From assembly GCF_025499605.1 (NCBI RefSeq), contig NZ_JAFMVC010000013.1:1-64000 (forward strand): a stretch of DNA of 64,000 nucleotides, given 5' to 3'. This stretch comes from Carboxylicivirga litoralis (GTDB lineage Bacteria; Bacteroidota; Bacteroidia; Bacteroidales; Marinilabiliaceae). Both the position numbers and the translations under genes were made by a program. Below the pieces are notes generated by a model that was not told the origin of the DNA, did no database searches, and was given only the letters and a program-made list of their open reading frames with translations. Positions 54,951 to 64,000 of this stretch are shown here, piece after piece (position 1 is the first letter of the stretch; the number at the start of each line of letters is the position of its first letter).

Positions 54951-57900
54951 ATGAAAAGGTTAAATACATACCTGTTAATCTTTACACTACTTAGCTCTTC
55001 ATTTGTGCTGACAGCAGGCAACAAAGCCAGCCACACCTCGCTGTACACCATAGATTTTAAAAAGACCACCCTTACAGATTTAACAACGAATGGCTGGACT
55101 TTCTTCTCCATCAGTCTACCCGAAGGGCAAGAGCCGGAAAGCTTGCCTGCTATTACCAACCAAGGCCTTCGTCTGTCGCCCTACGAGTCAACATCACCTT
55201 TATTCACACCTAACCAGGGTAACCCTATTTCGGAAGCCTACAGTGAAATAACCATCAGTATACGTTACCGGCTCAGTAAAAAAAACATTGGCTACGACGA
55301 CTACCTGAAAATATACCTGGATAACACGATTCCTCAATCAGCTTTAAGTAAAACCAAGATATTGCACGATGAAAAGGCTCAAAACGGTTGGAAAACCTTT
55401 GTTTATACCTTAACAGAAGCTCAGTTAAATAGCACGGCAATAAGTCTGCAGTTTTATACCGGATCGTTTTTACCCAATATTGAAATTAAAAGCATTGAAA
55501 TATCAGGTTTACCTGCTGACGAAACACCGATACTATCTGCAGCTTTCACTGCCGAAAGCCAGTATCTGGCAACCGGCGACACACTGCGCTTAATCGACCT
55601 TAGCGACGGATATCCTACCACCTGGCATTGGACTATCAACAATGTAACCACAGGTTCTGATCCTATTTATTCCAGCAGTAGTCAACCGACTATTCCTTTA
55701 ACCGAGGATGGCTTTTATGATGTCACACTTGAGATAGAAGATGCCACTACTTCGAGTTTTAGTAGTCAAGGCCACTACATCACTGTTGGCTGCCCTTCTT
55801 ACGCCGAGAACATCACAGACGGTTATATAGCTGGTGTTACGCTTATGCAGGGCGAAACAGAAATATTCAGTCAAACTTCTGGTGCTGAGACAAGTGCCTT
55901 TTATAACCTTTCGTCATCGGCAGTTATAACACCTGAGGAAGAACTTACCTTAGCAATAGAATTGGCAGAACTAAGTAATGATGAAGGCGGACTATTTGCT
56001 GACAGCGTTTTGGTTCGTGTGTGGTTCGGTTATTACTCCAACACCTCTGAATTCACAGATAACTACCTGGATATTCCTATAGAAGTAGTCGGAACCAGCG
56101 GCTCAGGCACCATCACATTTAACACCCTAGCAACGAGTGCCCCGGGTAAATTTATCATGCGTCTTAAATTATCGAATACCACAGGCGACCTGGATAATGC
56201 CTGTAGTAAGGTAGCCAATGGCGAAGTTGAAACCTATGCACTAACAGCTGAACACAGCGCCATTACCAACTATCTGGGCAATTCATTAGTGTTTAACGGA
56301 GGGTATTTACAGGTCGGCGATGGCGTTTCAGCTGAAAATGGCATCTATAAATCCCCCCAGTCGGAGTTTACAATTGGGGGATGGGTTAAAAGAACCAGTT
56401 TAGGCGATTTCTCACTGTTTTCGCAAGGAAGCGGCGACAATGATGCTGACAAAAGTTTTGAGCTAAGAATGGTTGATCAGCAAATTGAGGTGCTCATAGA
56501 CGGCAATATCATTATCAATACAGCAGCTCGCGATACGAAGCACAAACAGGCATGGAGCCATGTATCGGTAGTGGGGACTGGTTCTGAAATACAACTCTTT
56601 ATCGCCAATCGCTTAATTAGTAGTGCTTCCCTCGAAGGTCCGTATTTCATAAATAGTGCCACTGATACGTACACCCGCATTGGCGACAGTGCCTTCAGGG
56701 GCGAACTGGAAGGCACCCGCTTTTGGTCTGTGGCACGTACAGCCGAACAATTAAAAGAAGGCATCTACAATACGATTGACACTAACAGTGAAGGGCTATT
56801 GGTTTACTACCAATATAATTACGGCACGCTAACGGGGCAATCGTTGATTCATGACTGGCACGGACATCAACATGCAACCATACATGGTGATCTTGGGGTA
56901 ACAAAATCGTTTGCTCCTTTTTTATTTAAACCAGGAGAAACAGTACTAAAATCAACAACTAGTAATGAGACTGTGGCCGACATTTTTGATCCGGCCAACT
57001 GGAGCTGGCATCCGGCCGAGCTACCCAATAAAGATAGTAAAGTGGTGATTAATAATGATACCAGAATGGTGATTAACACGGACGGCCAGCCTTTGACTGT
57101 TTCTTCGCTTGAAGTATCGCGTGGCAGCAAAGTGTACATCGCCGAAGGTTCATCACTGGACGTCAGGGACAGCATCATTTTCCGAACCACCTATGAAAAA
57201 CCCAGCTCCTTCTTAGGCTTTGACAAACTCAGTAATATTGATGTCGATGTTTATGTAGAGTACTTATTAACCACCGATCGTAACTGGTACCTTGGAGTCA
57301 TTGGCGATAATGTGAAATTCGCTGATTTGAATGGCACCATGTATACGGATGATACGGAAACACAGTGGGATTACTACGTCTATAGCTGGCTCCCGGCAAC
57401 AGGATGGGTTTTATTAACGGATGACCAACAAACCATTGAACCTCTTAAAGGTTACTTGTTTCATACAGCGGTTGATGAGCCGCATCTATTTTATAATGGA
57501 CGAGTTAGTTACGAGCAAAGTCAATCCACGGTGCTTAGCGAGCGTGGCTACCATCTGGTATCCAATCCTTTTTGGTCCTATTTAAGCCTTTCAGAAATGG
57601 TGAATGAAGAACATGCCGGCTCGGCCAACTTCACCAATGGCACTTTTAATCAATCGTTTACCTTATGGACCACCATTGATAATGCCCGTGTGTATGCCCA
57701 TTATGATGCAGCCAACGGCATTGCCAGTCCGGAAAACAGCCTTGATGAAAAAGGACTGTTAGCGCCAGGGCAAGCCTTTTTCCTTTACAACAATGGCACA
57801 AATGCCACCTTCGAAATCGACAGACGCATGCTGGCTGAACCTGAAGGCACCAACCCCTCATTGAAGTCGACCACCAAAACAAGTAACCAGGTCTTGCGCA

Positions 57901-58568
57901 TCAGGGTGAGCAATGAGCACAGTACCTATGATGCCGCTGTAGCACTTCGCAACAACGGCTCATTCACTAAAACAAAGCAAGATACAGAACTACGCAAAGC
58001 CAAAGGAAAAACCCCGATGGTATATACCATTAAAAATGATGATGATAACGTTCGTTACGATTTAGCCATCAACATTTTGCCCGATGACTTTGAACGCCTC
58101 GTCATACCTATTGGCATTGACATCTATGCCGATGGAGTGGGCACCCAGACATTAGAACTATCCGGTCTTGAGGCATTGGAGAACATAACAGCGACAATTG
58201 TAACGCCCGATGGACAAACATACACAGCTAAGGAAGCTCATTCGATAGAAATATATATGCCAGAAGCAGGTACCATTGAAGGCTATCAGCTGGTTCTTGA
58301 AAGAGTCACTACTTCAATTAATGCGCCGGAAAGTGAGGACTGTCCATATATTGTTAATAGCAGTAATGGCCGCATATTCATTACGGCGAAAGACTATCGT
58401 GAGCCTTACACTATTAATATTACAACGGTTAATGGCACAACGCTATTAAAACAAACTATTAATACCAATCAATACGTTTTTACAGCCCCTTCATCAGGCC
58501 TGTATATTGTTTCAATTAATAGCCACAACACCCAGTATTCAGTAAAAACAATTGTAACTAAAAATTAA
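54951..58568 (+). CDS. Large secreted multidomain protein with PKD, GEVED and LamG domains and T9SS sorting signal
   Basis: With the start at 54951 (MKRLNTYLLIFTLLSSSFVL, a clear signal peptide) the product is 1205 residues; an in-frame ATG at 54858 would add 31. Domains in order: an N-terminal beta-sandwich with DFKKTTLTDLTTNGWTFFS (about 33-190), PKD-like (about 195-280), GEVED domain ending in NGEVETYALT (about 281-432), LamG-like laminin/concanavalin fold (about 440-640), a cell-wall-associated-type region with SNPFWSYLSLSEM, and a C-terminal type IX secretion sorting domain ending GLYIVSINSHN...KTIVTKN (last ~80). It is exported by Sec then T9SS and probably attached to the surface. Adhesin or carbohydrate-binding role is inferred. 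Confidence 0.82.
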   Translation: MKRLNTYLLIFTLLSSSFVLTAGNKASHTSLYTIDFKKTTLTDLTTNGWTFFSISLPEGQEPESLPAITNQGLRLSPYESTSPLFTPNQGNPISEAYSEITISIRYRLSKKNIGYDDYLKIYLDNTIPQSALSKTKILHDEKAQNGWKTFVYTLTEAQLNSTAISLQFYTGSFLPNIEIKSIEISGLPADETPILSAAFTAESQYLATGDTLRLIDLSDGYPTTWHWTINNVTTGSDPIYSSSSQPTIPLTEDGFYDVTLEIEDATTSSFSSQGHYITVGCPSYAENITDGYIAGVTLMQGETEIFSQTSGAETSAFYNLSSSAVITPEEELTLAIELAELSNDEGGLFADSVLVRVWFGYYSNTSEFTDNYLDIPIEVVGTSGSGTITFNTLATSAPGKFIMRLKLSNTTGDLDNACSKVANGEVETYALTAEHSAITNYLGNSLVFNGGYLQVGDGVSAENGIYKSPQSEFTIGGWVKRTSLGDFSLFSQGSGDNDADKSFELRMVDQQIEVLIDGNIIINTAARDTKHKQAWSHVSVVGTGSEIQLFIANRLISSASLEGPYFINSATDTYTRIGDSAFRGELEGTRFWSVARTAEQLKEGIYNTIDTNSEGLLVYYQYNYGTLTGQSLIHDWHGHQHATIHGDLGVTKSFAPFLFKPGETVLKSTTSNETVADIFDPANWSWHPAELPNKDSKVVINNDTRMVINTDGQPLTVSSLEVSRGSKVYIAEGSSLDVRDSIIFRTTYEKPSSFLGFDKLSNIDVDVYVEYLLTTDRNWYLGVIGDNVKFADLNGTMYTDDTETQWDYYVYSWLPATGWVLLTDDQQTIEPLKGYLFHTAVDEPHLFYNGRVSYEQSQSTVLSERGYHLVSNPFWSYLSLSEMVNEEHAGSANFTNGTFNQSFTLWTTIDNARVYAHYDAANGIASPENSLDEKGLLAPGQAFFLYNNGTNATFEIDRRMLAEPEGTNPSLKSTTKTSNQVLRIRVSNEHSTYDAAVALRNNGSFTKTKQDTELRKAKGKTPMVYTIKNDDDNVRYDLAINILPDDFERLVIPIGIDIYADGVGTQTLELSGLEALENITATIVTPDGQTYTAKEAHSIEIYMPEAGTIEGYQLVLERVTTSINAPESEDCPYIVNSSNGRIFITAKDYREPYTINITTVNGTTLLKQTINTNQYVFTAPSSGLYIVSINSHNTQYSVKTIVTKN

Positions 58569-58573
58569 GCGTT

Positions 58574-59791
58574 ATGAAACTAGCTATTCAAACCGCAATA
58601 TCCCTGTTTTTTTCATTTGTGATGCTCAATAGCTATGCACAAACAAGTGAAGAGATTTGTCAGATGACAAGCCAGAAAAAAGCAGGAGACACGTTTGATA
58701 TTTTCATTAAAGCATCGCAACCTACAACTGTCATAATCGATTTTGGAGATAATACCAATCAATCGTATTTGATAGGAACGGATTACACAAGCATTAACGG
58801 TCAAATAGGTCAGACGCAAACGGTTACCATTAAAGGTGAGCCTGCTAATATTACCGGCCTTATTGCCAACAACAACCTACTTTATGACATTGACCTTAGC
58901 GCTCTTACCAACCTTGAGGAATTGTATTGTGGTAAGAACAAGCTTTTAAACATCAACACAAGCACTAATAAAAAATTGGTGACACTGGATGCAACCAACA
59001 ATATGCTCTTAGACGTAGACCTGAGAAACAATATGAACTTAAAAGATTTGTGGCTAACTAACAATGAGTTAAGTAACATTGACATCAACAATAATAAAGA
59101 ACTACAAATACTACACATCGCTGAAAACAACTTATCGGAGTTATCGATTAGCAACAATACCGAACTTCAACAAGTTTATTGTAATCGTAACAAAATCAGC
59201 CAGCTCGACATTAGTAAAAACAAACGCCTTCATGCCCTTAATTGCAAAAGTAACCTACTGGAAGATTTGGAAATAAGTGCCAATAAGGAACTTATTTACC
59301 TGGCCTTCTGCTTTAACAGGGTAACCGTATTTAATGTTAATGACAATCCCAATTTAGCCGATGTTTGGTGCGCCGGCAATCAGCTGGAGGTGTTAAACCT
59401 TAAAAATTGCGACAAGCTCAATAACTTAGTTTGCCCAAAAAATAAACTAACCCCTTCGAGCCTTTCTCTACCGGATGCTATGCTTTCGGAGCTATACTTT
59501 ATGGATCAGGATTTCATTAATATACAACAGGTAATCGCCATTGATGATTTTATGGATCTGCACACCTATGGCATCCCCAATCATGATAAACTTAGGATGG
59601 TCTGGAAAACTACAGATAATCAGGTCTTAGTGCAAGGTATCGATTATACGAGCAAAGAAGGCAGAGTTCGCTTTATCAGAGAGCAAAACGCTAAGGTATA
59701 CTGTGAGATTACACATAGCGACTATAATAATATGTTGCTGCAAACAACAACAATACGAATAGCCAATTTCGACAATCCAATACGAATGTAA
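58574..59791 (+). CDS. Secreted leucine-rich-repeat protein
   Basis: A 405-residue protein with a signal peptide (MKLAIQTAISLFFSFVMLNS, cleavage after YAQ). After a short beta-domain (about 27-90), eight or nine repeats of roughly 21 residues run from about 95 to 290, with the pattern LxxLxCxxNxLxxLDIxxNxx; several have Cys before the Asn ladder (LYCGKN, VYCNRN, LNCKSN, VWCAGN). The tail shows no clear T9SS signal. It follows the large surface protein by 5 nt and is probably co-expressed and surface-exposed, a protein-binding role being typical. Confidence 0.85.
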   Translation: MKLAIQTAISLFFSFVMLNSYAQTSEEICQMTSQKKAGDTFDIFIKASQPTTVIIDFGDNTNQSYLIGTDYTSINGQIGQTQTVTIKGEPANITGLIANNNLLYDIDLSALTNLEELYCGKNKLLNINTSTNKKLVTLDATNNMLLDVDLRNNMNLKDLWLTNNELSNIDINNNKELQILHIAENNLSELSISNNTELQQVYCNRNKISQLDISKNKRLHALNCKSNLLEDLEISANKELIYLAFCFNRVTVFNVNDNPNLADVWCAGNQLEVLNLKNCDKLNNLVCPKNKLTPSSLSLPDAMLSELYFMDQDFINIQQVIAIDDFMDLHTYGIPNHDKLRMVWKTTDNQVLVQGIDYTSKEGRVRFIREQNAKVYCEITHSDYNNMLLQTTTIRIANFDNPIRM

Positions 59792-59952
59792 ACCGATAAC
59801 TTATTGGCATCGCTTATAAATAAAGGTTAAGATGAATCTACTTATTCCCATTTCAATTGAATCAAATTTGGCAGAAAACATTTGCTCACGGTAACTATAC
59901 AATGGAGCAGTCTATTAACCAAAATTAGATAACACTTGAAAATTATTACCAT

Positions 59953-60156
59953 ATGTCAGAAGAGATTAAAAAGGACTTTATCCATTTGTTTGCTTTCCTA
60001 TCAGAACACCGCTCTGTTATTGAACGAGAACAGCAACGTACTCATCAATTATTGGCTAAAATGCCACCTGAAATTAAAAACCCACATCTGGAGATAAATA
60101 ATTTATACAGCGGCATGATTTATATGCTGGATCGACTAAATAAAAAAGTAGAATAG
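59953..60156 (+). CDS. Small hypothetical protein
   Basis: A 67-residue, mostly helical, hydrophilic protein without signal or membrane segment. It has no recognised domain. Nearby 60300-60635 encodes another small helical protein of unknown function. Confidence 0.5.
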   Translation: MSEEIKKDFIHLFAFLSEHRSVIEREQQRTHQLLAKMPPEIKNPHLEINNLYSGMIYMLDRLNKKVE

Positions 60157-60223
60157 AACCAACCTGATTGGCGGATGATGTATGATATTGATTAGAATTC
60201 CCTGGTATATTTCCTTTACATCG

Positions 60224-60259
60224 ATTATACACTTGCTCACATATGAGTAAGTGTATAAT
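60224..60259. promoter_or_regulatory. 36-bp near-perfect palindrome
   Basis: ATTATACACTTGCTCA (60224-60239) and TGAGTAAGTGTATAAT (60244-60259) pair with one G-U around a 4-nt loop, CATA. It sits 41 bp before the 60300 gene. No U-tract follows, so an operator or RNA hairpin is more likely than a terminator. Confidence 0.6.
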
Positions 60260-60299
60260 TATCTTACTACACTCGCCTAATAATAACGCAAATTAGAGT

Positions 60300-60635
60300 A
60301 TGAAAATAGCCACAACCGCATTACAACAAACAGAGTTAATATTATTAAGACTTAACTTTATCCATTCGTTTCTGGAAAGAACGTACGAAAAAAATGACTA
60401 CCTATCCATACCGCTTGGAGAGGACCATCAGAAACAAATGCTGGAAAGTTGTAGCAGAGATATTTATTACTTTTTCACCCATATTTTTCATTCAACTTCT
60501 GAAGCTCACAAACTGCTTGGTTTATTCGTTAAATGCCGCGCTAATCTTTGTGCATTTTACATTCAGTTGAGCGAAGAAAATCAAGCTAAACTGTTAAATT
60601 TCGATTTGTTTGAGCTGAGTCAAAAAGTTCGATAG
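60300..60635 (+). CDS. Small helical hypothetical protein
   Basis: A 111-residue protein with no signal peptide and predicted helices throughout. I do not recognise the family. The upstream 36-bp palindrome and downstream terminator suggest a separately controlled monocistronic gene. Confidence 0.6.
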   Translation: MKIATTALQQTELILLRLNFIHSFLERTYEKNDYLSIPLGEDHQKQMLESCSRDIYYFFTHIFHSTSEAHKLLGLFVKCRANLCAFYIQLSEENQAKLLNFDLFELSQKVR

Positions 60636-60671
60636 ACAAGTAAACAAAGCTTATTATTGCTCTGATACGAT

Positions 60672-60704
60672 AAGAGGCCGCCCTTCAAAGGACAGCCTCT
60701 TTTA
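60672..60704 (+). terminator. Terminator after the 60300 gene
   Basis: AAGAGGC (60672-60678) pairs with GCCTCTT (60695-60701), inner CCTT/AAGG pairs strengthen the stem, and T residues follow. Confidence 0.72.
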
Positions 60705-60754
60705 TATTTCCATCGTCCACCACCCAGGTTCTGAACGTCACAACTTCAAGCCTC

Positions 60755-62296
60755 TTATTCTATCTCCCAGGGTATTAATTTCGATTGATAAAAGTCAACC
60801 CCTTTATTTTTTAGGCGTTTCCCGTGCACTGCCAAACGCTTTTTATAGCTTTCCCAATCACGTTTTTCAGGCAAAGACCATCCCAGCTCGGCATGGCCGA
60901 TTAAGCGCGGAAATACCAGATACTCTATATCATCCATTGTTTCAACGGTCTCAGTCCAAAGCGGAGACTCCAGACCCAAAATATCTTCTTTATCAATTCC
61001 TTCAACAAGTTTCTCAGGATCCCAGTTATAAGCCTGATCTACTTCAATCAGTGCCGCCCAATCCAAACCAATGTGCGTCGTAGAATCATATTTCATATCC
61101 AGATACATACGCTTGGATGGCGAAAGCAGCACTTTAGCTCCTTTCTCAACGCCCATCACAGCATTTTTATCTTTGGCCCAATACTGAACCACATCAGCTG
61201 CATCAATAGCAGCATGTGCCATCTCATCCCAGCCTACCATTGTTTTATTGTACTTTTTCACGATGGCTTTAGTACGATTGATAAAATACACGTAATCATC
61301 TTCTTTAGTCACGTGCGATTCATCTCCCCCAATATGAATGTATGGTCCTTCGGTAATGGCCGACAACTCACGAATGACATCATCCACAAATTGATAGGTC
61401 ACTTCCTTGCGAGTTGCCAATGTGCTAAAACCAACTTTTGTTCCGGTATACAGCTCTGCTTTCTTTTTCGTGCCGTTTAACTCGGGATAAGCAACAACAG
61501 CAGCATTGGTGTGTCCCGGCATATCAATTTCAGGAACCACCGTAACAAATCGTTCCTTGGCGTAAGCCACAATCTCCTTAAACTGCTCTTGCGTATAAAA
61601 TCCACCTTCTCCCCCGCCAACTTGTGTTTGGGCGCCAACGGAAGTTAGTTTGGGCCATGACTTAATTTCAATACGCCAGCCCTGATCATCTGTTAAATGC
61701 AGATGTAATACATTTATTTTATAATTAGCGGCTAAATCAATCACTCGTTTGACGTCTTCCACACCAAAGAAATGACGCGACACATCCAGCATGACGCCAC
61801 GATACTCGTATTGCGGATAATCAACAATACTCCCCGTTGGAATTATCCATGCTGTTGTTTCACCTTCATGCTTAACAATAGTCTGATCGATTGTTTGTAT
61901 ACCTCTGAAAATGCCTGCCGGATTAGCAGCTTTCAACACTAATACTTTCTCATTAATCGTTAATGCATAAGCTTCTTCAGCAACATTTACCTCTGCATCA
62001 ATGGCCAGGTAAATTCCTTTTGAAGGCGCATTTTTACTTAATTCTACATTAAACTCCAGACCGGTTAGTGAAGCCATTTGTTCGGACAGCAAGGTACCCA
62101 GCCCTTTCAAATCATCATTTTGTACATAAACAGTTGTTCCTTCGTCTAATAATAAAGAGCTTCCACTTGAATTCAGTTCAACCGGTGCAGGAATCAGACT
62201 TACACTTGAAAGGTTAGCAGGAATGGGTTTATGACAAGATACCCCCAATTGCATGAGCAGCCCCATCGATAGCGCCGCCATTGTTTTTTTAATCAT
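60755..62296 (-). CDS. Glycoside hydrolase family 20 beta-hexosaminidase lipoprotein
   Basis: A 513-residue lipoprotein (lipobox LGVSC, Cys21). GH20b domain at about 33-155, catalytic TIM barrel from about 160, with YRGVMLDVSRHFF, HLHLTDDQGWR (198-208), PEIDMPGH, and HIGGDE in which Asp325-Glu326 are the substrate-assisted catalytic pair. WDE and WTETV segments line the active site. It removes terminal N-acetylhexosamine from chitin oligosaccharides or glycoproteins. It is some 25 kb from the polysaccharide locus and appears monocistronic. Confidence 0.95.
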   Translation of the reverse strand: MIKKTMAALSMGLLMQLGVSCHKPIPANLSSVSLIPAPVELNSSGSSLLLDEGTTVYVQNDDLKGLGTLLSEQMASLTGLEFNVELSKNAPSKGIYLAIDAEVNVAEEAYALTINEKVLVLKAANPAGIFRGIQTIDQTIVKHEGETTAWIIPTGSIVDYPQYEYRGVMLDVSRHFFGVEDVKRVIDLAANYKINVLHLHLTDDQGWRIEIKSWPKLTSVGAQTQVGGGEGGFYTQEQFKEIVAYAKERFVTVVPEIDMPGHTNAAVVAYPELNGTKKKAELYTGTKVGFSTLATRKEVTYQFVDDVIRELSAITEGPYIHIGGDESHVTKEDDYVYFINRTKAIVKKYNKTMVGWDEMAHAAIDAADVVQYWAKDKNAVMGVEKGAKVLLSPSKRMYLDMKYDSTTHIGLDWAALIEVDQAYNWDPEKLVEGIDKEDILGLESPLWTETVETMDDIEYLVFPRLIGHAELGWSLPEKRDWESYKKRLAVHGKRLKNKGVDFYQSKLIPWEIE

Positions 62297-62560
62297 CGTA
62301 ACTAATTTAAGTTAAAGGTTTTCTCTCAATGCATTTCGAAATGCTTCTCAAATATATAAAAACCCTTGTGATACCTTTCGTTTTGAAACGATTTTTAGTG
62401 AAATTTTTAAAGAAGTGGAAGGTAATCGATATACTCTTACGTGCGGAGATTCTTTATTTTGACACCCAATAGTAACCGTGTAGATTTTCAGCAGATGACA
62501 CTGGCATAGTGCTTATAGTTATCAGCTGAGTTTATGGACAGTTTAACAATTTATCTGGAA

Positions 62561-63724
62561 TCATCCAAGCACCAGCGCAATACTAACGCCAATAAATGTG
62601 CCGATAACATACCCAAGAATACCTACCAGAATGGCTGGCGTCACCATACGTTTTTGCCCCAAAGAAGCTGCCATAGGTGCCGCTACTGATGGCCCCATAA
62701 TATTGGCTGCTGAAGAAACAATGACTTCATAAACATTGAGTTTAAATAAACGCGCCAGTCCCATCAAAAAGATAAAATGGAAGAACATAATCACCAGATA
62801 GAACAATAACAAGGATGGTCCTACTTTTAATACTTCATATATGTTAGTTGAAGCCCCGATAACCGCCAGAAAAGCATACATCATCCATAATCCAAGGGTA
62901 AAAGCGGTGTTTTCCAAAGGTTTCAATCGCGATGGAATGCTATTAGCAACCACCAACGAAAGTACCGTAATCAAAAGGATACTTAGATTTAAATCAGTAT
63001 TGAACAGGCTCTGAACGTAAGGTGATAACCATTCACCAGCAGCCGCTATACCAATGGCTAAAAACAACGAAATAGCAATGCGTTCCATCGTAACCGGACT
63101 ACCTTTATCTTCAATAGATTCGACGTCTTTACTTACTTTCTCTTTTTTATACCAGAATCGATTTAAAAAAGTCAATGCCGGCACCAGGAATAAAAACAAA
63201 ACGTAAAGGTTAGCCACAAAGTTATCAACAGCAATGGTGGCTGAGAAATAGGGATTCGTGCTAAAATTGAGCGTTTCACCTGTGGCAACGAAGTTAATAC
63301 TTCCTCCAACAAGCGTTGCTGCAATAACACCAGCTGTATTACCCCCATCTTCGCCCAAATCAATAAAACTAAAAGCGATAAAGCAGCCCAACACCACACC
63401 GATGGCTCCAATCACAAAGGCCAGCAATAATTTTCCGCTCTCCTTAATAATCTTTACAATATTGGAACTGAACAATAGCAAAGGGATAGAGATGGGAATA
63501 AAATAATCGAAAACCATATCATAAACCGGCACAGATACGCCTGTACCAGAGCCAACCGGCACAAAACCAATCATGGCCAGTATAGACATGGATATCATGG
63601 TCACCAATATACCCGATACTTTTCCAAACCATTTCTTATGCTCCGACCAGATACCAAATGCAGCTGCTGCTACAACCATGGTTAATACTAAAAAATGTTG
63701 ATTGGCGTGTATGATTGAGTTCAT
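62561..63724 (-). CDS. DUF819 family integral membrane protein
   Basis: A 387-residue protein with about ten to twelve helices. DUF819 signatures include FVPVGSGTGVSVPVYDMVFDYFIPISIPLLLFSSN near the N-terminus, TLVGGSINFVATGETL in the middle and SSAANIMGPSVAAPMAASLGQKRMVTPAILVGILGY near the C-terminus, an internal inverted symmetry suggestive of a transporter. Substrate unknown. It lies 265 bp upstream of the GH20 gene on the same strand, with no terminator seen between them. Confidence 0.9.
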   Translation of the reverse strand: MNSIIHANQHFLVLTMVVAAAAFGIWSEHKKWFGKVSGILVTMISMSILAMIGFVPVGSGTGVSVPVYDMVFDYFIPISIPLLLFSSNIVKIIKESGKLLLAFVIGAIGVVLGCFIAFSFIDLGEDGGNTAGVIAATLVGGSINFVATGETLNFSTNPYFSATIAVDNFVANLYVLFLFLVPALTFLNRFWYKKEKVSKDVESIEDKGSPVTMERIAISLFLAIGIAAAGEWLSPYVQSLFNTDLNLSILLITVLSLVVANSIPSRLKPLENTAFTLGLWMMYAFLAVIGASTNIYEVLKVGPSLLLFYLVIMFFHFIFLMGLARLFKLNVYEVIVSSAANIMGPSVAAPMAASLGQKRMVTPAILVGILGYVIGTFIGVSIALVLG

Positions 63725-64000
63725 TATATGTCTATTTGATGATTTGTTTATTTGGTAATTTGATATTTACAGTTTGGTTATTATCAAAAGCTTTTAGCTA
63801 CTAGCCGCTAGCTATTAGCAATTGGCAGCTTGGTTATAAATTAAGTCCGAAGCCCCAATCCGGAGTCCGTAATCAGTTTTACATTTCAACAATTCTACAG
63901 TTTTTCAGTTTCTCACAACTCATCGCTCATTTCTCACCTCTGTCTTTTTCCAATTTTATTGACTAAACAAAACCAACTGCTCTTCTCCTACGCATAAAAT
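63725..64000. other. Right edge, non-coding
   Basis: AT-rich DNA with short repeated strings such as TTTGGTAATTTGAT and GCTACTAGCCGCTAGCTATTAGC; no gene or clear signal. Confidence 0.4.

Noticed and set aside
58900-59450. Tandem repeat array or CRISPR-like structure
   Set aside because: The periodicity is at protein level (leucine-rich repeats of about 21 residues); DNA copies are too diverged and have no constant repeat-spacer layout.
60755-62296. GH20 as part of the 20334-35432 polysaccharide locus
   Set aside because: It is 25 kb away, has no LacI-type operator in front of it, and unrelated housekeeping genes lie between.

Overview
The window reads as chromosomal DNA of a marine-type Bacteroidota, most likely class Bacteroidia (a Marinilabiliales-like lineage is my guess; no rRNA is present to test it). 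The basis is three SusC/SusD pairs, a type IX secretion C-terminal signal, -7 boxes of the Bacteroidota form TAnnTTTG, DUF3822 and DUF6266 proteins, and an extended six-domain ribosomal protein S1.

Layout. 1-10118 (minus): two tandem SusC/SusD pairs whose signal peptides, first ~110 SusC residues, 5' leaders and 3' UTR hairpin repeats are nearly identical while the rest diverges. 10672-11953: a BFD-like [2Fe-2S] protein and a DUF6266 protein among palindromic repeats. 12555-16526 (plus): a tight four-gene sulfur-redox operon (octaheme cytochrome c, b-type cytochrome, two YeeE/YedE thiosulfate-transporter halves, the second fused to a rhodanese domain without its catalytic Cys) behind an elaborate promoter. 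16727-20090 (plus): SiaC-like protein, then an ArsR regulator with an ArsE/F/G-like and ArsP-like organoarsenical set, tied together by three copies of an inverted-repeat operator.

20334-35432 (minus) is a complete polysaccharide utilisation locus: SusC, SusD, a two-repeat putative surface glycan-binding lipoprotein, LacI regulator, GH2, two ROK proteins, GH9, GH8. The GH2 resembles exo-beta-D-glucosaminidase, the GH9 has the DASG-acid motif I associate with exo-glucosaminidase-type GH9, GH8 includes chitosanases, and ROK kinases phosphorylate amino sugars, so chitosan or another glucosamine-containing glycan is the best substrate hypothesis. Two LacI-type operators sit at exactly the same distance from the -7 boxes of the susC and GH2 promoters. 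The second ROK protein looks like a pseudokinase.

35670-38818 (minus): rpsA, a STAS protein and RNase Z. 39170-45791 (plus): nucleotide-sugar genes (ugd, UXS, rfbA, rfbC, rfbD, phosphohexomutase), with no rfbB. 45854-49386: RecD-like helicase, a conserved hypothetical, DUF3822 and RsmD. 49399-54350 (minus): two paralogous membrane-bound AraC sensors flanking a chemoreceptor without a sensor domain. 54647-59791 (plus): a short peptide, a large PKD/GEVED/LamG T9SS protein and a leucine-rich-repeat protein. 59953-63724: two small unknowns, a GH20 hexosaminidase and a DUF819 membrane protein. No tRNA, rRNA, CRISPR array or transposase was found.
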